From positions 1 through 21,535 of the forward strand of contig DDFE01000207.1 of the NCBI GenBank assembly GCA_002336985.1: 21,535 nucleotides of DNA, written 5' to 3'. Source of the stretch: Sphingomonadales bacterium UBA1936. Its GTDB lineage: Bacteria; Pseudomonadota; Alphaproteobacteria; Sphingomonadales; Sphingomonadaceae. Position 1 is the stretch's first letter. Every line of letters starts with the position of its first letter. Position numbers and translations under genes: made by a program. This document shows positions 1-8,192 of this stretch, in pieces. Under the pieces are notes generated by a model, which was not told the origin of the DNA, made no database searches, and saw nothing but the letters and a program-made list of their open reading frames with translations.

Positions 1-14
1 GCAACACCGACCTG

Positions 15-32
15 TCGAAGTACGTACTTTGA
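15..32. repeat. Near-perfect palindrome at the left edge of the window
   Basis: Positions 18-29 read AAGTACGTACTT, a perfect 12-base palindrome. It extends to 15-32 with a single G/T mismatch pair. It lies just past the stop codon of the dehydratase gene (minus strand). It also overlaps a possible plus-strand reading-frame end (3-32, reading NTDLSKYVL then stop), which could be the tail of a convergent gene cut off by the window. There is no T-tract, so a terminator is not clearly indicated. An operator, or chance, is equally possible. Confidence 0.3.
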
Positions 33-49
33 GTCAGCTGCCGCTAGTA

Positions 50-1996
50 TCAGTGCCGCCTAGAAGAAGTCGCTGATGGCCACGCATCCGTCGACTCGCT
101 GAGGGTCGAATTGATCGTAGCCCAATCGACTATTCCGCTCGCCGGCTCAAACTCACGAACCAGTTCGCACAATATGGCGCGAGCCGCTTCCACTTCGCCA
201 CGGTCGATGACGCGTTCCAGGCGATCTAGTTCGGTTTGTAGATGAGCCCAGGGGATATGATGCTCGGAAGCTTTCATGATCCGAAGATGTGTAGTCGCCT
301 GAGGATTATTGCCGATGAGCAATTCCTCGTAGAGCTTCTCGCCAGGTCGCATTCCGACAGTTACGATCTCGATGTCTCCATCGGGATTGGTCGGCGATTT
401 GACGGTCAGACCACTCAGTTCGATCATGTTATGAGCCAGATCGATGATCCGTACCGGCTCACCCATATCAAGCACGAACACCTCACCGCCCGAGGCCATG
501 GCGCATGCCTGCACAACAAGCTGCGCTGCTTCTGGAATGGTCATGAAATAGCGCGTAATCTCGCGATGCGTGATCGTGATCGGTCCGCCACGCCGGATCT
601 GCTCACGGAACAGGGGGACAACCGACCCACTTGATCCGAGCACGTTACCGAACCGGACCATAGAAAAGCGCGTGCCCGTGTTTTCTCCGGCAAGCCCCTG
701 CAAGATCAGTTCGGCGAGCCGCTTGGAGGCGCCCATGATATTGGTAGGGCGCACCGCCTTGTCCGTGCTGACCAGAACGAAATCGCTCACGCCGAACTTT
801 ACCGCCAGTTCGGCGACGCGGCGGGTGCCGACTACGTTGTTGCGCAGTCCGTCAATCGGATTGTGCTCAACCAGGGGCACATGTTTGTAGGCGGCCGCGT
901 GGAATACAATATCCGGCTTCCAAACCTGCATGATTTGGGTCACGCGGAATGAATCGGTTATTGAACCCAAGAGGGGGATGATCTCCACCTCCGAGACCTC
1001 GGTCAAGTTGCGGTGAATGCCGTAGAGCGCATATTCACCTTGATCGAGGAGAAGGATGCGTGCCGGCATGGCTGCCAGAACCTGTCGACATAGTTCGCTG
1101 CCGATCGATCCGCCTGCACCTGTCACCAATACGGTCTTTCCTTGAACTTTCCTGACTACCGCGTCGGTTTCTGGTTCAACCGGTTCGCGACTAAGCAAAT
1201 CCTCAATGGTTAGCTCGCCGAGGTCCGCGGCTTTCACGCGGCCATGTGCCAAATCCATCAGGCCGGGAAGCGTGCGAACGCTTACGGGAAGGCCGCGCAA
1301 GCTGCGGATGATTGCGTTGCGTCGCTGTCGCGATGCGGATGGCAAGGCGAGCAGAATGTCATCAACCTGTCGCGCTTCCACCAGCGTTGCTAGATCATTC
1401 GACGGAAAGACGGGGAGGCGATTTATGCGTGTGCCAGAAATCGACGGATCATCATCGATAAATCCGACAACATTCGATTCTCGACCATCGTCTATCGCTG
1501 CGGCCAGCTGTCGCCCGGACGAGCCAGCGCCATAGACCAACACACGCCGCCGCGGCTTGGTGTCCAAGCGCCTTTGCAACCGCCCGCCCAGTATATAGCT
1601 GACGGCAAAGCGAACCCCGCAAACCGCCAAGAACAGCAGAATCGGCTGCACGATACCGATCGTTCGCGGGATATTATTAAAGGCATAAGCGGCGATAATG
1701 GTGGCATAACAAAGGCCATAACCCGCGCAGGCGAGCGCCGCGGACGGGATCATCTGGGCTCCCGCGCGACGGAACGCCATGTGGTACAGACCTGCGGTAT
1801 AGAACGCCGGTAATGCTAGAGCGATCGAAAGCGCGACAGCGAGACTCGGCCTCCCGGCTAAGGAGACGAAGTAGCCTAGCCGCAGATAATAGGCGATCCA
1901 AACCGTCAGCGCGCACAATGCGGCGTCGATCGTTACGACCAATAGTCGCTTCAGTACTCGTGGCAGTGCCAACAAAGGATCGGCAATTATACGCAT
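50..1996 (-). CDS. Membrane-bound nucleotide-sugar 4,6-dehydratase (PglF/WbpM/CapD family)
   Basis: Predicted to convert UDP-GlcNAc (or a close relative) to the 4-keto-6-deoxy sugar, the first step to bacillosamine-type or QuiNAc sugars, at the cytoplasmic face of the inner membrane. It has 648 residues from the chosen start. About four hydrophobic segments lie within residues 20-135, followed by a first nucleotide-binding fold (GAGSSGRQL, 156-164) and then the catalytic extended-SDR domain. That domain has TGAGGSIGSE at 292-301, HAAAYKHVP at 366-374 and the family motif STDKAVRPTNIMGASKR at 410-426. This motif has Met where typical SDRs have Tyr, as in WbpM/PglF. The ATG at 1996 is preferred because GGAG sits 7 bases upstream; a GTG at 2026 would add 10 residues but lacks a Shine-Dalgarno sequence. 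It is the last minus-strand gene of the locus. The exact sugar nucleotide cannot be read from sequence. Confidence 0.93.
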   Translation of the reverse strand: MRIIADPLLALPRVLKRLLVVTIDAALCALTVWIAYYLRLGYFVSLAGRPSLAVALSIALALPAFYTAGLYHMAFRRAGAQMIPSAALACAGYGLCYATIIAAYAFNNIPRTIGIVQPILLFLAVCGVRFAVSYILGGRLQRRLDTKPRRRVLVYGAGSSGRQLAAAIDDGRESNVVGFIDDDPSISGTRINRLPVFPSNDLATLVEARQVDDILLALPSASRQRRNAIIRSLRGLPVSVRTLPGLMDLAHGRVKAADLGELTIEDLLSREPVEPETDAVVRKVQGKTVLVTGAGGSIGSELCRQVLAAMPARILLLDQGEYALYGIHRNLTEVSEVEIIPLLGSITDSFRVTQIMQVWKPDIVFHAAAYKHVPLVEHNPIDGLRNNVVGTRRVAELAVKFGVSDFVLVSTDKAVRPTNIMGASKRLAELILQGLAGENTGTRFSMVRFGNVLGSSGSVVPLFREQIRRGGPITITHREITRYFMTIPEAAQLVVQACAMASGGEVFVLDMGEPVRIIDLAHNMIELSGLTVKSPTNPDGDIEIVTVGMRPGEKLYEELLIGNNPQATTHLRIMKASEHHIPWAHLQTELDRLERVIDRGEVEAARAILCELVREFEPASGIVDWATINSTLSESTDAWPSATSSRRH

Positions 1997-2058
1997 TGAT
2001 CTACTCCGGCTCACAGTCGCTATCACGTAAGAAAATTTAGTTTCATTGTCGCTGGGAA

Positions 2059-3462
2059 CTATACCTTCATCAGTTTGACACGAACCAACACATCCAACGC
2101 CATTACCGATGTGGAGCCAGTGTTCTCCAGTTCAATCGCAACATTGCCCATCTCTGCAACGGGCATAAAAATTCGCAAAGGAAGTACTGGCTCGAAGCTG
2201 ATGAGCGACATATCGCCAGGTCGTGCGTCCGGCATGGCGATGCGTAAGGTGCGTCGCGCTCCTGAAGGAAATGTTGCTAAGCGTAATCGCTCAAATCGAT
2301 CTATGGCCAATTCGCCGGAGCGTTGGTGGCGTATTGCGCGCGTGCCTTCAAACAAGCCGGCGTCATTCTGAACCGCGTTGCCGTCGCTTGCGAGCGATTC
2401 AACAGTATTCATGCCATTAATACTGGGTGCCTGCTTACCCACGAACGTGTTGCCCATGATCGCGACGGCCGTCGCTCCTTCAAAAACAATCGATGGCCGC
2501 CCGGCCTGAGCAATGATTAGATTTCCGATAATTACAACTGAGTTGGGCCGCTGCACGTTGCGCCCCCGGACGGTCCGGTTCGACACGGTGATCGGCGGCC
2601 CGGCTGACTCCTCGAAGTAATTACCGTCGACGACATATTCGCCATAGCCGGCTAAGCGGAGGTGTCCCAGCCGGCAACCGTTGAAGTTGTTATCACGAAA
2701 TGAATGGGCCCGGCCGCCATCGTCGATTATGCCGAAACCGTCGGCCTGATTGATTTGGCAACGGCTGACTGAAATTCTGTTTGTGAACGTCGTTTGGGCT
2801 CCCGGAGTTTGGTCTGGTCCGTTAACCAACCATATCGCAGTGTCGCGCGAATATTCAAATTGGCAAAGATCAACGCTGACGATTTCGCTTTGATCGAGCA
2901 CACAGCCGTACCTGAATCCGGAAACAAGGATGTCGTGCAAATCGACGTAGGTGCCCCCTCGGTCGCGAAAACCTGCGCCGCCAGACGCGCGGTTATCCTT
3001 GCAAACAAGACCGAGATGGGCGAGGCCAATATTCACCGGCGTGAAGGCGTTTGCGGACGCTTCAGAACGGAAGCCATCGCCATCGTGGGCGATTTTGAAA
3101 ACGCTTGTCGCGCGCCCTGCTCCGATAATGCGTACTCGTGGAGGGACAACAATAGTCTGGGCCAAGTTGAAGGTGCCGCCCGGCACTCGCAAAACTCCCC
3201 CCAACGTTCCCAGCGAAGCAAGTGCCGCCTTCAAGAACGGCGAGTAGTCTACCTGCGCCCATTCATTCGCAATATGACTCCGCAAGTCGTGAGGAATGAA
3301 GTCAATGAGGTCCGCAAAGCCAGGGGGCTCCGCTCGCCCGTTGCTGCTGGGCTCCTCGTCCGGCGTTGGCTCAGCCAAGGCTCGGGAAGCAATTCCGAGC
3401 GCTGCGATATGGGCGGCTGCAGCGAAAGCAGAACGGCGCGTGGTAAGACGGGGGTGGTCCAT
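2059..3462 (-). CDS. Exported right-handed beta-helix protein (pectate-lyase-like superfamily)
   Basis: 467 residues. The N-terminus resembles a twin-arginine signal peptide: TTRRSAF at residues 7-13, a hydrophobic alanine-rich segment, and a likely cleavage after ALA at 28-30. A region resembling the start of Pectate_lyase_3-type domains follows (alternating hydrophobics with VPGGTF and VRIIGAG), then many short strand-turn repeats rich in Asn, Gly and Val (for example DNNFNG, GNYFEE, GNTFVG). This pattern fits a parallel beta-helix. A periplasmic or exported enzyme acting on the polymer (lyase, hydrolase or epimerase) is plausible from the fold and the position between polymerase and dehydratase genes. 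I cannot identify catalytic residues, so no activity is assigned. The ATG at 3462 is chosen because it places the twin Arg near the N-terminus; a TTG at 3498 would add 12 residues. Confidence 0.75.
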   Translation of the reverse strand: MDHPRLTTRRSAFAAAAHIAALGIASRALAEPTPDEEPSSNGRAEPPGFADLIDFIPHDLRSHIANEWAQVDYSPFLKAALASLGTLGGVLRVPGGTFNLAQTIVVPPRVRIIGAGRATSVFKIAHDGDGFRSEASANAFTPVNIGLAHLGLVCKDNRASGGAGFRDRGGTYVDLHDILVSGFRYGCVLDQSEIVSVDLCQFEYSRDTAIWLVNGPDQTPGAQTTFTNRISVSRCQINQADGFGIIDDGGRAHSFRDNNFNGCRLGHLRLAGYGEYVVDGNYFEESAGPPITVSNRTVRGRNVQRPNSVVIIGNLIIAQAGRPSIVFEGATAVAIMGNTFVGKQAPSINGMNTVESLASDGNAVQNDAGLFEGTRAIRHQRSGELAIDRFERLRLATFPSGARRTLRIAMPDARPGDMSLISFEPVLPLRIFMPVAEMGNVAIELENTGSTSVMALDVLVRVKLMKV

Positions 3463-3680
3463 GGCGATATCAATGCCCGACAACCGTGTAATGGCCAAAC
3501 CAGCGCTCGAATCTAAATCACGAAAAAACGCCTCTTTGCCGCAGCATCTTGGCTTTTGGTTTAATCACGTCTCCATGAGCGCAAGTTTGCTCGATCGACC
3601 ACTCGACTTTCCGGTAGCCGATGAGGTCGCCGGCTCGCCTTGAGGGCGTCCGTCGCATCAATCTCAGTGGCGCGAGCATC
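3463..3680. other. 218-base gap between the polymerase and beta-helix genes
   Basis: No convincing gene is seen. On the minus strand a T6 run (3528-3523) follows a GC-containing stretch, but no adequate hairpin precedes it, so a terminator is not supported. CGTGATT occurs twice on the minus strand about 40 bases apart. A frame running past the polymerase stop codon is open here, but it is an out-of-frame continuation with no start signal or recognisable domain. A promoter for the beta-helix gene may lie here, but no good -35/-10 pair was found. Confidence 0.4.
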
Positions 3681-4856
3681 TCAATGAAACTGGGGCAACA
3701 CGGAGGCTGTAGACCGATCGGGTGAGGCGGATGGCTGCTTACCCTGAGCTTTTCGCATACGGCGAAGGGTCTCAGTAAGCGCGAACAATGCCAGAAACAC
3801 CGGCGTGACCATGGATGTCTTTGTCCGCAAACCGAGACCAATGTTGTAGGTGGTTGCCCCCATAAATACCCACAATGCTACGATCAGGATCAGCAGAAAT
3901 CTCACGTTTGCATCGCTTCGGATATCGCGGCCCGACATTGTGGTGACGATACGAACGGTAATAGCGATCAAGATGAGATTTTCCATGGAGGCGGCAAGCG
4001 CTAACGTGCTTTCGGCATTGAAAAAAAGCGGAAAATACATGAATCCAACAAGGCGTAACACAATGTTATCGCTTGCACTGATCGTGTAATTGGACGTGGC
4101 CAATGCATCACTACGTTCGCCCAGAAACGCCGAGACGTCATTTAAATTGAAGATGTTGATGCCAAGGAACGACTGGAACACATAGTAAGCAACAACCGAG
4201 CCTACGATCAATGCGGGAACGACTGCGATACGGGCCCATCGACTGCCCGAGCCGATCATCTGCGAGATCAAAAAGGCCAAAGCGCTCGCCGCGGCGATGT
4301 GCGGGCGTACCAGAACCAAAAGCAGGAAGCCGCCACAGAATGATCGCCAGCGCACGGACAAGTTGCTACTGCCGATCATGATAAGGACAATGGCGAGCGC
4401 CGATAGTCCATCCTTTCCAATTGCAGTCGTATAAAAATGAAAAGTTGGCAGCAGGACAGCAATCGCCGGCAATATTGGATATCGACCTTCATATCCCGCC
4501 AATGCTGGATAGCGTAGTAGCAGGAATGATGCCGCCGCTCCGCTCAGCGAATAGATCGCCATCATGTCTTCGAACGACGCGTCGAGCAACGATGTCATGA
4601 AAGTCGTGAGATAGACAATGAATGAGGTTCCTGGCTTCAATGAATCGCCGAGAGCACCGAACAGATCGTAGAAATAGGTGATCGTATCTGTATCGGCCGG
4701 TCGCGCGGTTATGAACGCGAGTGATGTGTAAAGGCCGATCAATTGAAAAACGGGTACCGCAAGAAGAACAGTGAACGGCACTCGCGCTCGCGGATCGTAA
4801 CCTAACGCGATCATCAAAAATGATGCGATGATCGCAGCATAACCGATCAAGCCCAT
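3681..4856 (-). CDS. Polytopic polysaccharide polymerase (Wzy / EpsG-like)
   Basis: 391 residues, almost entirely hydrophobic, with about ten membrane segments, a larger polar loop near residues 225-245 and a basic C-terminal tail. Motif-like features match oligosaccharide-repeat polymerases of the EpsG/Wzy type: an early D-T-D-T-I-T-Y-F-Y-D segment, GKDGLS in the middle, a conserved-looking RPH, and NIGLGLRTKTSMVTPVF near the end (the N-x-G-x-x-x-R-x-K-x-M pattern). It would join lipid-linked repeat units at the periplasmic side. Members of this class diverge strongly, so the call rests on topology, these motifs and neighbours. The ATG at 4856 lies 7 bases after the glycosyltransferase stop codon; GAGG, overlapping that stop, sits about 5 bases ahead. 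Cotranscription with the glycosyltransferase is therefore likely. Confidence 0.72.
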   Translation of the reverse strand: MGLIGYAAIIASFLMIALGYDPRARVPFTVLLAVPVFQLIGLYTSLAFITARPADTDTITYFYDLFGALGDSLKPGTSFIVYLTTFMTSLLDASFEDMMAIYSLSGAAASFLLLRYPALAGYEGRYPILPAIAVLLPTFHFYTTAIGKDGLSALAIVLIMIGSSNLSVRWRSFCGGFLLLVLVRPHIAAASALAFLISQMIGSGSRWARIAVVPALIVGSVVAYYVFQSFLGINIFNLNDVSAFLGERSDALATSNYTISASDNIVLRLVGFMYFPLFFNAESTLALAASMENLILIAITVRIVTTMSGRDIRSDANVRFLLILIVALWVFMGATTYNIGLGLRTKTSMVTPVFLALFALTETLRRMRKAQGKQPSASPDRSTASVLPQFH

Positions 4857-4863
4857 GCTGGCC

Positions 4864-6015
4864 TCAGACGTCCAGGCCGAGCGAAGCCAGGATGCGACGC
4901 GTCACCGCGCTTTCCTCATAATCGCTTTCGGCGAGTTTACGTCCGGCCGCACCGTGAATGGCGGCAAGATCAGGTTCACGCAGATACTCCATCAACGCTT
5001 CAGCGAGGGCGGCAGCGTCTCGGGGGGGTACGACCCGACCGTTGACATTGTCAAACACGCAATCGCGTGACCCTTGATTGTCAGCGACAACCGCCGGCCG
5101 TCCCATCGACATGGCTTCCATAACCGTCCGGGGGCGCCCCTCACCATAATAGGAGGGGAGAACGAGCGCCAATGCCGATCGAATAAACGGGCGAATATCG
5201 CGTTGGGGACCGAGATATTTGATCGCAGACCAGCTCCGGATTTCGTTCATCGTGATTCCACCCGGATTGCTGTCCACCTCGCCGATAAGCTGGAACGTCG
5301 CATCCGGCCAAGTTTTGTGAATTATGGCGGCAGCGGCTGCATATTCACCTACACCCTTCTCACGAATGAGGCGAGCTATCATCACGAACTTTTGGGACGA
5401 CGAGTCGATGGGCGAAGTGTCGTAGTAAGAAAGATCGATCCCCGTGCCCGCTACGATCGTAATCGGATAGCCGGCCCCGATCACGCCCTCACGCCGTAAA
5501 GTAGCCGGGTCATCGTTATTGAGTAGGATGAGGTGCTGCGTTCGCGCAAGCGCTCGGGCAAGCAGGAATTTAGCGATACGCGCGACGGTACTATGCTGCC
5601 CGTCATGCGCAAAAGCGATGCCAAGGCCATCCAGCATGGCATAGCGGCGAGGTACGCCTGCGACCCACGCCGCTAACGTCCCGTAGATAACGGGCTTCAT
5701 CATGTTGCTGATCGCTACGTCTGGGCGAATCTTCCTGATCGCCTGATATAAGGCCACCAGCGACCGCAAATCTCGCACAACGCTGGTTCCCGTTCGCTGC
5801 AATTCGTACTCGTGCACCGTTGCGCCGCAGGATCGTAATGTCGCAATCTGCTGATCATAACCGCTCAATAGCCCGTGGCGCTCGGTCGGCACCAGGACGT
5901 GAGTGTCATTGCCTTGCGCAACCAAGGCCTTGATAAGCGGAAGTCTAAACTGACAAATCGGGCCTAGCCCATTGCCAATCAGTAAAATGCGAGGCAGCGG
6001 GGCAATGGCGGTCAC
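4864..6015 (-). CDS. GT4-family glycosyltransferase (PglA-like)
   Basis: 383 residues with a GT-B fold. The N-terminal domain begins ILLIGNGLGP and the C-terminal nucleotide-sugar-binding domain carries the family E-x7-E signature (GEGRPRTVME, Glu292 and Glu300, followed by AMSMGRPAV). The closest resemblance is to PglA/WcaA-type enzymes that add HexNAc to undecaprenyl-diphospho-bacillosamine. Given the PglC, PglE and PglF relatives in this locus, it probably adds the second sugar to the lipid carrier at the cytoplasmic face. Donor and linkage cannot be read from sequence. The start is GTG at 6015, supported by AGGA 6 bases upstream; no better in-frame start exists. It is divergent from the flippase gene, with an 89-base gap, and is followed 7 bases later by the polymerase gene. 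Confidence 0.87.
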   Translation of the reverse strand: MTAIAPLPRILLIGNGLGPICQFRLPLIKALVAQGNDTHVLVPTERHGLLSGYDQQIATLRSCGATVHEYELQRTGTSVVRDLRSLVALYQAIRKIRPDVAISNMMKPVIYGTLAAWVAGVPRRYAMLDGLGIAFAHDGQHSTVARIAKFLLARALARTQHLILLNNDDPATLRREGVIGAGYPITIVAGTGIDLSYYDTSPIDSSSQKFVMIARLIREKGVGEYAAAAAIIHKTWPDATFQLIGEVDSNPGGITMNEIRSWSAIKYLGPQRDIRPFIRSALALVLPSYYGEGRPRTVMEAMSMGRPAVVADNQGSRDCVFDNVNGRVVPPRDAAALAEALMEYLREPDLAAIHGAAGRKLAESDYEESAVTRRILASLGLDV

Positions 6016-6104
6016 GACGGTTCCTAGAGAGGTTGCGCTCCGCTAACATAGCCACCGCACCTGTCCAACCGCTATCCCACGCGTTTAACGAGGACCCGAC
6101 CCGA
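6016..6104. promoter_or_regulatory. Divergent intergenic region between glycosyltransferase and flippase genes
   Basis: This 89-base gap separates two divergent genes, so promoters for both are expected here or overlapping their starts. AGGA for the minus-strand GTG start and GAGGA (6090-6094) for the plus-strand ATG are visible. I found no -35/-10 pair of good quality in either direction. Confidence 0.4.
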
Positions 6105-7520
6105 ATGTACGCCGCCGCCGTGTTCGGCAATCGCGCTATCGCTTTCCTGAATCTTTTACTGATAGCATATTTGCTCGATCAGGAAAATTTCGGTCTCTAT
6201 ACTTTGCTGGCTAGCAATGCGTTGCTTCTGCAGCTCGTATTAGGATCTTGGGCTTCCGCCAGCGTGTCCAAATACATACCTATCGCCAGCGCCGAGCATC
6301 GCTTTGCGCCATTGTCGACAGTATTGCTCGGGTTTCTGCTCGTGAGTGCGATCGAGGCGGTGGCGGCCGTGGTCTACATCGCGTTTCCCGTATCGACCGT
6401 GGCGCCGATTTATATCGCGTTAGTCGGCAGCTGGTCGCTAGCCTTGATGGTCTATGAAGTAACGCTTTCTACGCAAAACGCTCTCGGTGCGTCCAAAGAT
6501 TATGCAGTAGTGGCACTCAGCCGCAACATTCTAGCTTTGATTCTTTCTCTGCTGGCGGCGTTTAGCGGGTGGGGTGTCATCGGGGCGGCCGCTGGTCAGA
6601 TCGCCGGCACGTTATTGCCCTGCCTTGTTCTGCCCTCCTCCCGAGCAATGTGGCGGCAAGCATCACTTCGCGAGAGTTCGTTGCTAAAATTACGTGAACA
6701 GATCGTCTTCGGGGTCGGTGGTTTGATTGCTTCTGGCCTGTATGTCTTATTTAGTGCGATCATGCGAAACATCGTCGCAATCTCGCAAGGGAAGGTTGTA
6801 ATTGGCCAAATTTCACTGGCGTGCGACCTGTTCTTTGTTCCTTTGGCGCTCATCGTGAATGTATTGTTTCTTGCCAAGATGCCCCGACTATATGTTTTGT
6901 CTGCATCGAAAAATCGACGTGATGATCGGACAATAGAGATACAAACTATAGCGCGCGGACTGTTGGCATTGGTGGTTCCGTTCATGACTGCGGGTGTCTT
7001 GATCGCCGACCGATTGATCCTTGCCGTTTTACCGGGGCATGTCGGTGTCGGTCTTGCGCCATTCGCACCTGCCGCTGCTGTATTCGGAGGTGCTTTTGCC
7101 TTATTATATACCATTTCTATGCTTTTGTTGATCTTTGACCATCGGCGCTGGCTTATTATCACGGCGATCGGGACAGTGGCCTCAAATGCGGTACTGCAAG
7201 CACTGCTGCCTGAATCGACCACCCCTTCCTCGGTGCTGTGGGCGGCGAATGCAGTCGTATTGATCGGCGGATTGCTCTCGACTTGGCGCTTCCTGGCTGC
7301 GGAGCATGCTTTGCCCCGTGTCAGCTTTCTGATCCGAGTTGTCCTGGCAACGGGACTGATGAGCGCCGTGTTGCTTATGACGCGATGGACGCCATTGCTT
7401 GTCACGCCCCTCGTCGTTCCGGCAGGACTGTTGGCTTACGGTGGCGCGCTCTGGTGGTTCGGCGCATTCGATAGACGCGACGTCGGATATTTTCGAGAGG
7501 GGTGGAGCCGCGCTGACTAG
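6105..7520 (+). CDS. Wzx-type lipid-linked oligosaccharide flippase (MOP superfamily)
   Basis: 471 residues, hydrophobic throughout, with roughly 12-14 membrane helices. It starts with the typical flippase N-terminus (VFGNRAIAFLNLLLIAYLL, then a D-x-E-x-F-G-L-Y-T segment). It is predicted to move undecaprenyl-diphosphate-linked repeat units to the periplasmic face for the polymerase. The ATG at 6105 is chosen because GAGGA lies 10 bases upstream and the first helix then begins at once; a TTG at 6033 would add 24 residues but has no properly spaced ribosome-binding site. It is the only plus-strand gene of the glycan locus, divergent from the glycosyltransferase and convergent with the NeuD-like gene (39-base gap). 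Its composition is visibly more AT-rich than the right-hand region (hand count 29 of 60 G+C at 6781-6840). Confidence 0.88.
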   Translation: MYAAAVFGNRAIAFLNLLLIAYLLDQENFGLYTLLASNALLLQLVLGSWASASVSKYIPIASAEHRFAPLSTVLLGFLLVSAIEAVAAVVYIAFPVSTVAPIYIALVGSWSLALMVYEVTLSTQNALGASKDYAVVALSRNILALILSLLAAFSGWGVIGAAAGQIAGTLLPCLVLPSSRAMWRQASLRESSLLKLREQIVFGVGGLIASGLYVLFSAIMRNIVAISQGKVVIGQISLACDLFFVPLALIVNVLFLAKMPRLYVLSASKNRRDDRTIEIQTIARGLLALVVPFMTAGVLIADRLILAVLPGHVGVGLAPFAPAAAVFGGAFALLYTISMLLLIFDHRRWLIITAIGTVASNAVLQALLPESTTPSSVLWAANAVVLIGGLLSTWRFLAAEHALPRVSFLIRVVLATGLMSAVLLMTRWTPLLVTPLVVPAGLLAYGGALWWFGAFDRRDVGYFREGWSRAD

Positions 7521-7545
7521 CGCCGGAGCGCTCAACGTAATTCGC

Positions 7546-7563
7546 CTGAAGGACGCGCTTCAG
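7546..7563. terminator. Small inverted repeat between convergent genes; possible bidirectional terminator
   Basis: CTGAAG (7546-7551) and CTTCAG (7558-7563) form a perfect 6-bp stem with a 6-base loop. The second arm overlaps the stop codon of the NeuD-like gene, and the hairpin begins 26 bases after the flippase stop codon. The location between convergent genes suits a bidirectional terminator. The stem is short and neither strand has a T-tract, so this is weakly supported. Confidence 0.25.
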
Positions 7564-8192
7564 CGGCGGTCTATCCGCGTTGCTGGATTGCCAAACATGG
7601 TTGCACCATCAGGGACATTACGAAGAACGACACTAGCCAGTCCAATCGTGGCCCAGTTACCCACGCGTTTACCTGGATAGATCATGCTGCCAGCGCCCAA
7701 CAGGACGCCTTCACCGACACGGGCGTTCCCGTTGACGCTGACGGAGCCCAGCAGGGAAGAATAACTGCCCACAGTTGCATCATGACCGATGCCCGATCCG
7801 CCGTTGACCAGCACATGTTCACCAATTTCGCTGTCGCTCGAGATGCGGCAGAATGGGCAGATGATCGTGCCGCGACCGATGCTTGTGGCCAAGCCGACAA
7901 CGGCGCTCTCGTGAATGAAAATCTCGGGTATCCAGCCACGAGCTTCCAATTCCTGTGCCAGCCGCTTTTTCTTCGCTGGATCGGCGAACGCGATGACGAA
8001 CCGGGGCGGGGAGTCAATCCATTGATCGGGGTGCAGGACCGGCACGCCATGGATCACGCTTCCGTCATCCCCTCCTTCGGAGATGAAGGCCGTGGTGCGA
8101 AATCGGTCACGCGTGGCCGCACTGCATCCCGCGATCCAGCCCAGCAATTCCCGACCCATCCCGCCGGTTCCCACGATAACGAACTGCGTCAT
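7560..8192 (-). CDS. NeuD/PglD-type sugar N- or O-acyltransferase (left-handed beta-helix)
   Basis: 210 residues. The N-terminal Rossmann-like nucleotide-sugar-binding domain starts FVIVGTGGMGRE. The C-terminal hexapeptide-repeat domain (about residues 95-205) ends with the typical G-N-P-A-x-x-I. PglD relatives N-acetylate the 4-amino group of UDP-4-amino-4,6-dideoxy-GlcNAc. The catalytic-base His is present (GIGHDA, His137), but the second conserved His of the PglD/NeuD type, nine residues later, reads Ser146 (SYSSLLG). It is the last gene of the acyl cassette, and its ATG overlaps the preceding SDR stop codon (ATGA, 8189-8192). It is therefore the best candidate for transferring the cassette's acyl group to the amino sugar; plain acetyl transfer remains possible. 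Confidence 0.88.
   Translation of the reverse strand: MTQFVIVGTGGMGRELLGWIAGCSAATRDRFRTTAFISEGGDDGSVIHGVPVLHPDQWIDSPPRFVIAFADPAKKKRLAQELEARGWIPEIFIHESAVVGLATSIGRGTIICPFCRISSDSEIGEHVLVNGGSGIGHDATVGSYSSLLGSVSVNGNARVGEGVLLGAGSMIYPGKRVGNWATIGLASVVLRNVPDGATMFGNPATRIDRR

Noticed and set aside
1997..2026. GTG start adding 10 residues to the dehydratase
   Set aside because: No ribosome-binding site precedes it; GGAG sits correctly ahead of the ATG at 1996.
2794..3516. 240-codon plus-strand frame opposite the beta-helix gene
   Set aside because: Its composition is that of an antisense frame, with no domain; the minus-strand gene has an export signal and a repeat pattern that fit a real protein.
3463..3560. 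T6 run (minus strand, 3528-3523) as a terminator after the polymerase gene
   Set aside because: The preceding bases give no more than 3-bp pairing, too weak for an intrinsic terminator.
3518..3841. Minus-strand frame running through the polymerase end into the following gap
   Set aside because: It is out of frame with the polymerase for most of its length and has no start signal or recognisable family.
6033..6104. Upstream TTG start for the flippase
   Set aside because: The purine-rich stretch directly abuts the TTG with no spacing, whereas the ATG at 6105 has GAGGA at good distance and starts at the first membrane helix.
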